A stretch of DNA of 53,399 nt, taken from the NCBI GenBank assembly GCA_001799675.1, contig MGTX01000034.1, forward strand, positions 17,463 to 70,861. The letters run 5' to 3'. The notes under the pieces were generated by a model that ran no database searches, was not told where the DNA came from, and saw only the letters and a program-made list of their open reading frames with translations. Position numbers and translations under genes: made by a program. The stretch is from Elusimicrobia bacterium GWA2_66_18. Its GTDB lineage: Bacteria > Elusimicrobiota > Elusimicrobia > UBA1565 > UBA9628. This document shows positions 52,234 to 53,399 of this stretch, in pieces; positions within the stretch are counted from its first letter, which is position 1, and the number at the start of each line of letters is the position of its first letter.

Positions 52234-52281
52234 TTACACCCCCTAGAGTGTAAGTATACCATAGGAACATACATATGTCTA
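52234..52281 (-). promoter_or_regulatory. Promoter/operator of the RHH-RelE module
   Basis: TAGACA (52281-52276), 17-base spacer, TATACT (52258-52253) on the minus strand. Downstream an inverted repeat TTACAC-8-GTGTAA (52253-52234) covers the start point, a likely antitoxin-binding operator. Confidence 0.75.
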
Positions 52282-52323
52282 GCCCTGCCAGCTGGTCAAT
52301 CAAATGGTTAGGAGTCAAGCAGA

Positions 52324-52530
52324 TTAAAAATCCTTCAGCTTGCTCTTTGTGCCTTTGCCCTGGAGTACCAACTCGAGATTCTTGGCGCTATCAGCGAAGG
52401 AGTCTGTGATCGCTTTGTATCCATCCTGCGTTGGCCACGGCCAGCCCACGCATGGGCTGAGTGCTGGCACACCTTCGATCAGTTCAAATTGAAGCCGGGC
52501 CTTCCCGTCCTTCGACCGGCAGAGTGCCAC
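52324..52530 (-). CDS. Small cassette-encoded ORF, unknown
   Basis: A 68-residue frame beginning with GTG one base after the antitoxin stop, so it could be translated by coupling. Content: ARLQFELIEGVPALSPCVGW, QDGYKAITDSFADSAKNLEL, ending KGTKSKLKDF. No hydrophobic segment and no family recognised. It could also be the remnant of a longer protein whose start was replaced when the module formed. Confidence 0.45.
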   Translation of the reverse strand: MALCRSKDGKARLQFELIEGVPALSPCVGWPWPTQDGYKAITDSFADSAKNLELVLQGKGTKSKLKDF

Positions 52531-52758
52531 TCAGGTGTGTCTGCTGCCCAGGCGCTCGGATATCCAGACCTTGATGATGGATTGCCGGGTGACGCCCAGG
52601 CGGTCGGCTTCTTTGTCCAGGGAATGAATCATCCATGCCGGGAAGTCCACGTTCACACGCTTGGGCTCTTCGTTGGTCCTTTTCGCACGGGCCAAGTCGA
52701 GATACTTGGAGATGTTGCCACCGGAATCGAACAGTTTGTCTAGATCTTTAGCTTTCAT
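52531..52758 (-). CDS. CopG/BrnA-type antitoxin
   Basis: A 75-residue protein from the ATG 52758. The RHH is RVNVDFPAWMIHSLDKEADR then LGVTRQSIIKVWISERL; the preceding DLDKLFDSGGNISKYLDL is the usual linker of this antitoxin group. It overlaps the BrnT gene by 11 bases. Confidence 0.88.
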   Translation of the reverse strand: MKAKDLDKLFDSGGNISKYLDLARAKRTNEEPKRVNVDFPAWMIHSLDKEADRLGVTRQSIIKVWISERLGSRHT

Positions 52759-53008
52759 ATAGTTCACGCTCCTCGGTCCGTGCTCGCCGCACTGAAATGA
52801 TGCGGGTGCGGCCCTGGCGATAAGTGACGAATGCCGACCAATGCTTACCGTCAATTCGCCCCGTGAATTGTACTCGGGGCTCATCGTCACTCTTTAGCGG
52901 AATCTCCAGAAGTTCGGGATCGTCCCATAATGCCTGCGCCTCAACAAAATCAATGCCGTGCTTCTTCCTGTTGGACTCGCTTTTCCTCTCGTCAAATTCG
53001 AATTCCAT
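52748..53008 (-). CDS. BrnT family toxin
   Basis: An 86-residue BrnT: FEFDERKSESNRKKHGIDF, ALWDDPELLEIPLKSDDEPR, GRIDGKHWSAFVTYRQGRTR and IISVRRARTEERELY. The conserved His, Arg and the RRAR end are present. Third BrnT-like module in this region; the three toxins differ clearly from each other, so they are not recent duplicates. Promoter with palindromes upstream. Confidence 0.93.
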   Translation of the reverse strand: MEFEFDERKSESNRKKHGIDFVEAQALWDDPELLEIPLKSDDEPRVQFTGRIDGKHWSAFVTYRQGRTRIISVRRARTEERELYES

Positions 53009-53010
53009 TT

Positions 53011-53035
53011 GGTATAGATAGTATACCGTATCTAT
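53011..53035 (-). promoter_or_regulatory. Promoter/operator of the rightmost BrnT module
   Basis: Overlapping palindromes GGTATA-5-TATACC (53011-53027) and ATAGATA-8-TATCTAT (53014-53035) enclose a TATACT -10 (53025-53020, minus strand) 11 bases before the ATG. Probable autoregulatory operator. Confidence 0.6.
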
Positions 53036-53047
53036 CCTATTCCGTCA

Positions 53048-53079
53048 ATCCCAGGCGCCTATGATCCCAGGCGCCTATG
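53048..53079 (+). repeat. Tandem direct repeat, 2 x 16 bases
   Basis: Two perfect, directly adjacent copies of ATCCCAGGCGCCTATG (53048-53063 and 53064-53079). Each contains the palindrome GGCGCC. It could be a target duplication or slippage next to a mobile-element end. Confidence 0.85.
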
Positions 53080-53081
53080 AG

Positions 53082-53131
53082 TGTCAAGGCCGTTTAGAAA
53101 TGTCCTGTAGTTAAGCCGCATAGAAATGTCC
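53082..53131 (+). repeat. Imperfect direct repeats, possible insertion-sequence end
   Basis: TGTCAAG (53082-53088) is followed by GCCGTTTAGAAATGTCC (53089-53105) and again by GCCGCATAGAAATGTCC (53115-53131), 15 of 17 identical. Repeated AGAAATGTCC units behind a TGTCA terminus are the sort of array seen at the ends of IS21-like and related elements. The body would lie to the right of the window. No transposase frame is visible yet. Confidence 0.4.
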
Positions 53132-53399
53132 GGTTTCCGTTGTCGTTGTAGCCGTGTTTTAATCCGTTTTCCTTTCGTTTCGTTTCGTTGTTGTGGCCGT
53201 TGCCGTTAGGATTGATTTAGTGAAATTGCGTTGCTGTTGCGGAGGCCGTAGTCGTTTCGTTCGCCGCTCGAATTTCAAGTTGGAAAGATTTTGCCCCCCA
53301 ACGGAATGTCCGTGTCCTTCCGGCAAGCGCGCGTATCTCCGACGAGGCCGGGGAGCCCACTCTCGGCAAGTCTGCGCGCGCGGATGACGTGAGGACGGC
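53132..53399. other. Right-edge stretch without a recognisable gene
   Basis: The first 130 bases are strikingly biased on the plus strand towards GTT, CGTT and TTTCG runs (TTCGTTTCGTTTCGTTGTTG is typical) and poor in A. After that the composition returns to GC-rich. I see no convincing coding frame, RNA or attC site here. It may be the subterminal region of a mobile element. Confidence 0.5.

Noticed and set aside
50451-53008. Prophage or plasmid addiction region
   Set aside because: No integrase, structural, replication or partition genes; the modules are separated by attC-like repeats, which fits gene cassettes better.
53048-53131. CRISPR array from the short direct repeats at the right edge
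   Set aside because: Two adjacent 16-mers with no spacer, then two different 17-mers; no regular repeat-spacer pattern and no cas genes.

Overview
This is a gene-dense, high-GC bacterial chromosome segment. It carries housekeeping genes for an outer-membrane cell plan (LolB-like and RseB-like proteins, signal peptides), a SUF-only iron-sulphur system, SpoVG in a non-Firmicute context, and many overlapping ATGA/GTGA start-stop junctions. The set (hpt-ftsH-glmM-pdxJ-glmS-acpS, ispE-spoVG-tRNA-Gln-glmU-prs-rplY-pth, sufBCDSUT) would suit an Elusimicrobiota-like or other deep-branching Gram-negative lineage. The phylum is inferred, and no rRNA is present to settle it.

Layout. 1-7141 (minus): a TSUP transporter cut by the window edge, a sodium/solute symporter, an RseB-like/anti-sigma/ECF sigma module, ddl, and a receiver plus hybrid histidine kinase. 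7231-26025 (plus): hpt, ftsH, glmM, pdxJ, glmS, acpS; a cold-shock gene with its own promoter and terminator; then a long run HNH-nnrD-tsaE-tsaB-rimI-TPR/LolB-like-ispE-spoVG-tRNA-Gln-glmU-prs-rplY-pth-small membrane protein-pmbA. 26027-29575 (minus): PilZ protein, a three-gene ABC exporter and def. 29669-31965: an SseB/TPR protein, two small exported proteins and a receiver. 31942-36852 (minus): M16 peptidase, DUF4015-type glycoside hydrolase-like protein and a zinc-ribbon membrane protein.

36963-48553 (plus) is one co-directional, tightly packed unit: sufB-C-D-S-U-T, an Rrf2 regulator, an NFU scaffold, a PHP phosphoesterase, a glycerophosphodiester phosphodiesterase, nadA, a YyaL-like protein and a FIST-domain protein. 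A strong promoter in front of sufB overlaps a sequence closely resembling an IscR type-1 box, so the Rrf2 regulator encoded in the unit probably controls it.

48561-50209 (minus) holds a coiled-coil membrane protein and htpX. From about 50370 to the right edge the DNA changes character: lower GC and four toxin-antitoxin modules in a row on the minus strand. Between them are inverted-repeat elements with the architecture of integron attC sites: R and L boxes, and an extrahelical A in the same arm each time. I read this as a gene-cassette array of toxin-antitoxin modules without an integrase in view (CALIN-like, or the distal end of an integron). It is bounded on the right by repeats that may be an insertion-sequence end. 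This is the most interesting part of the window.
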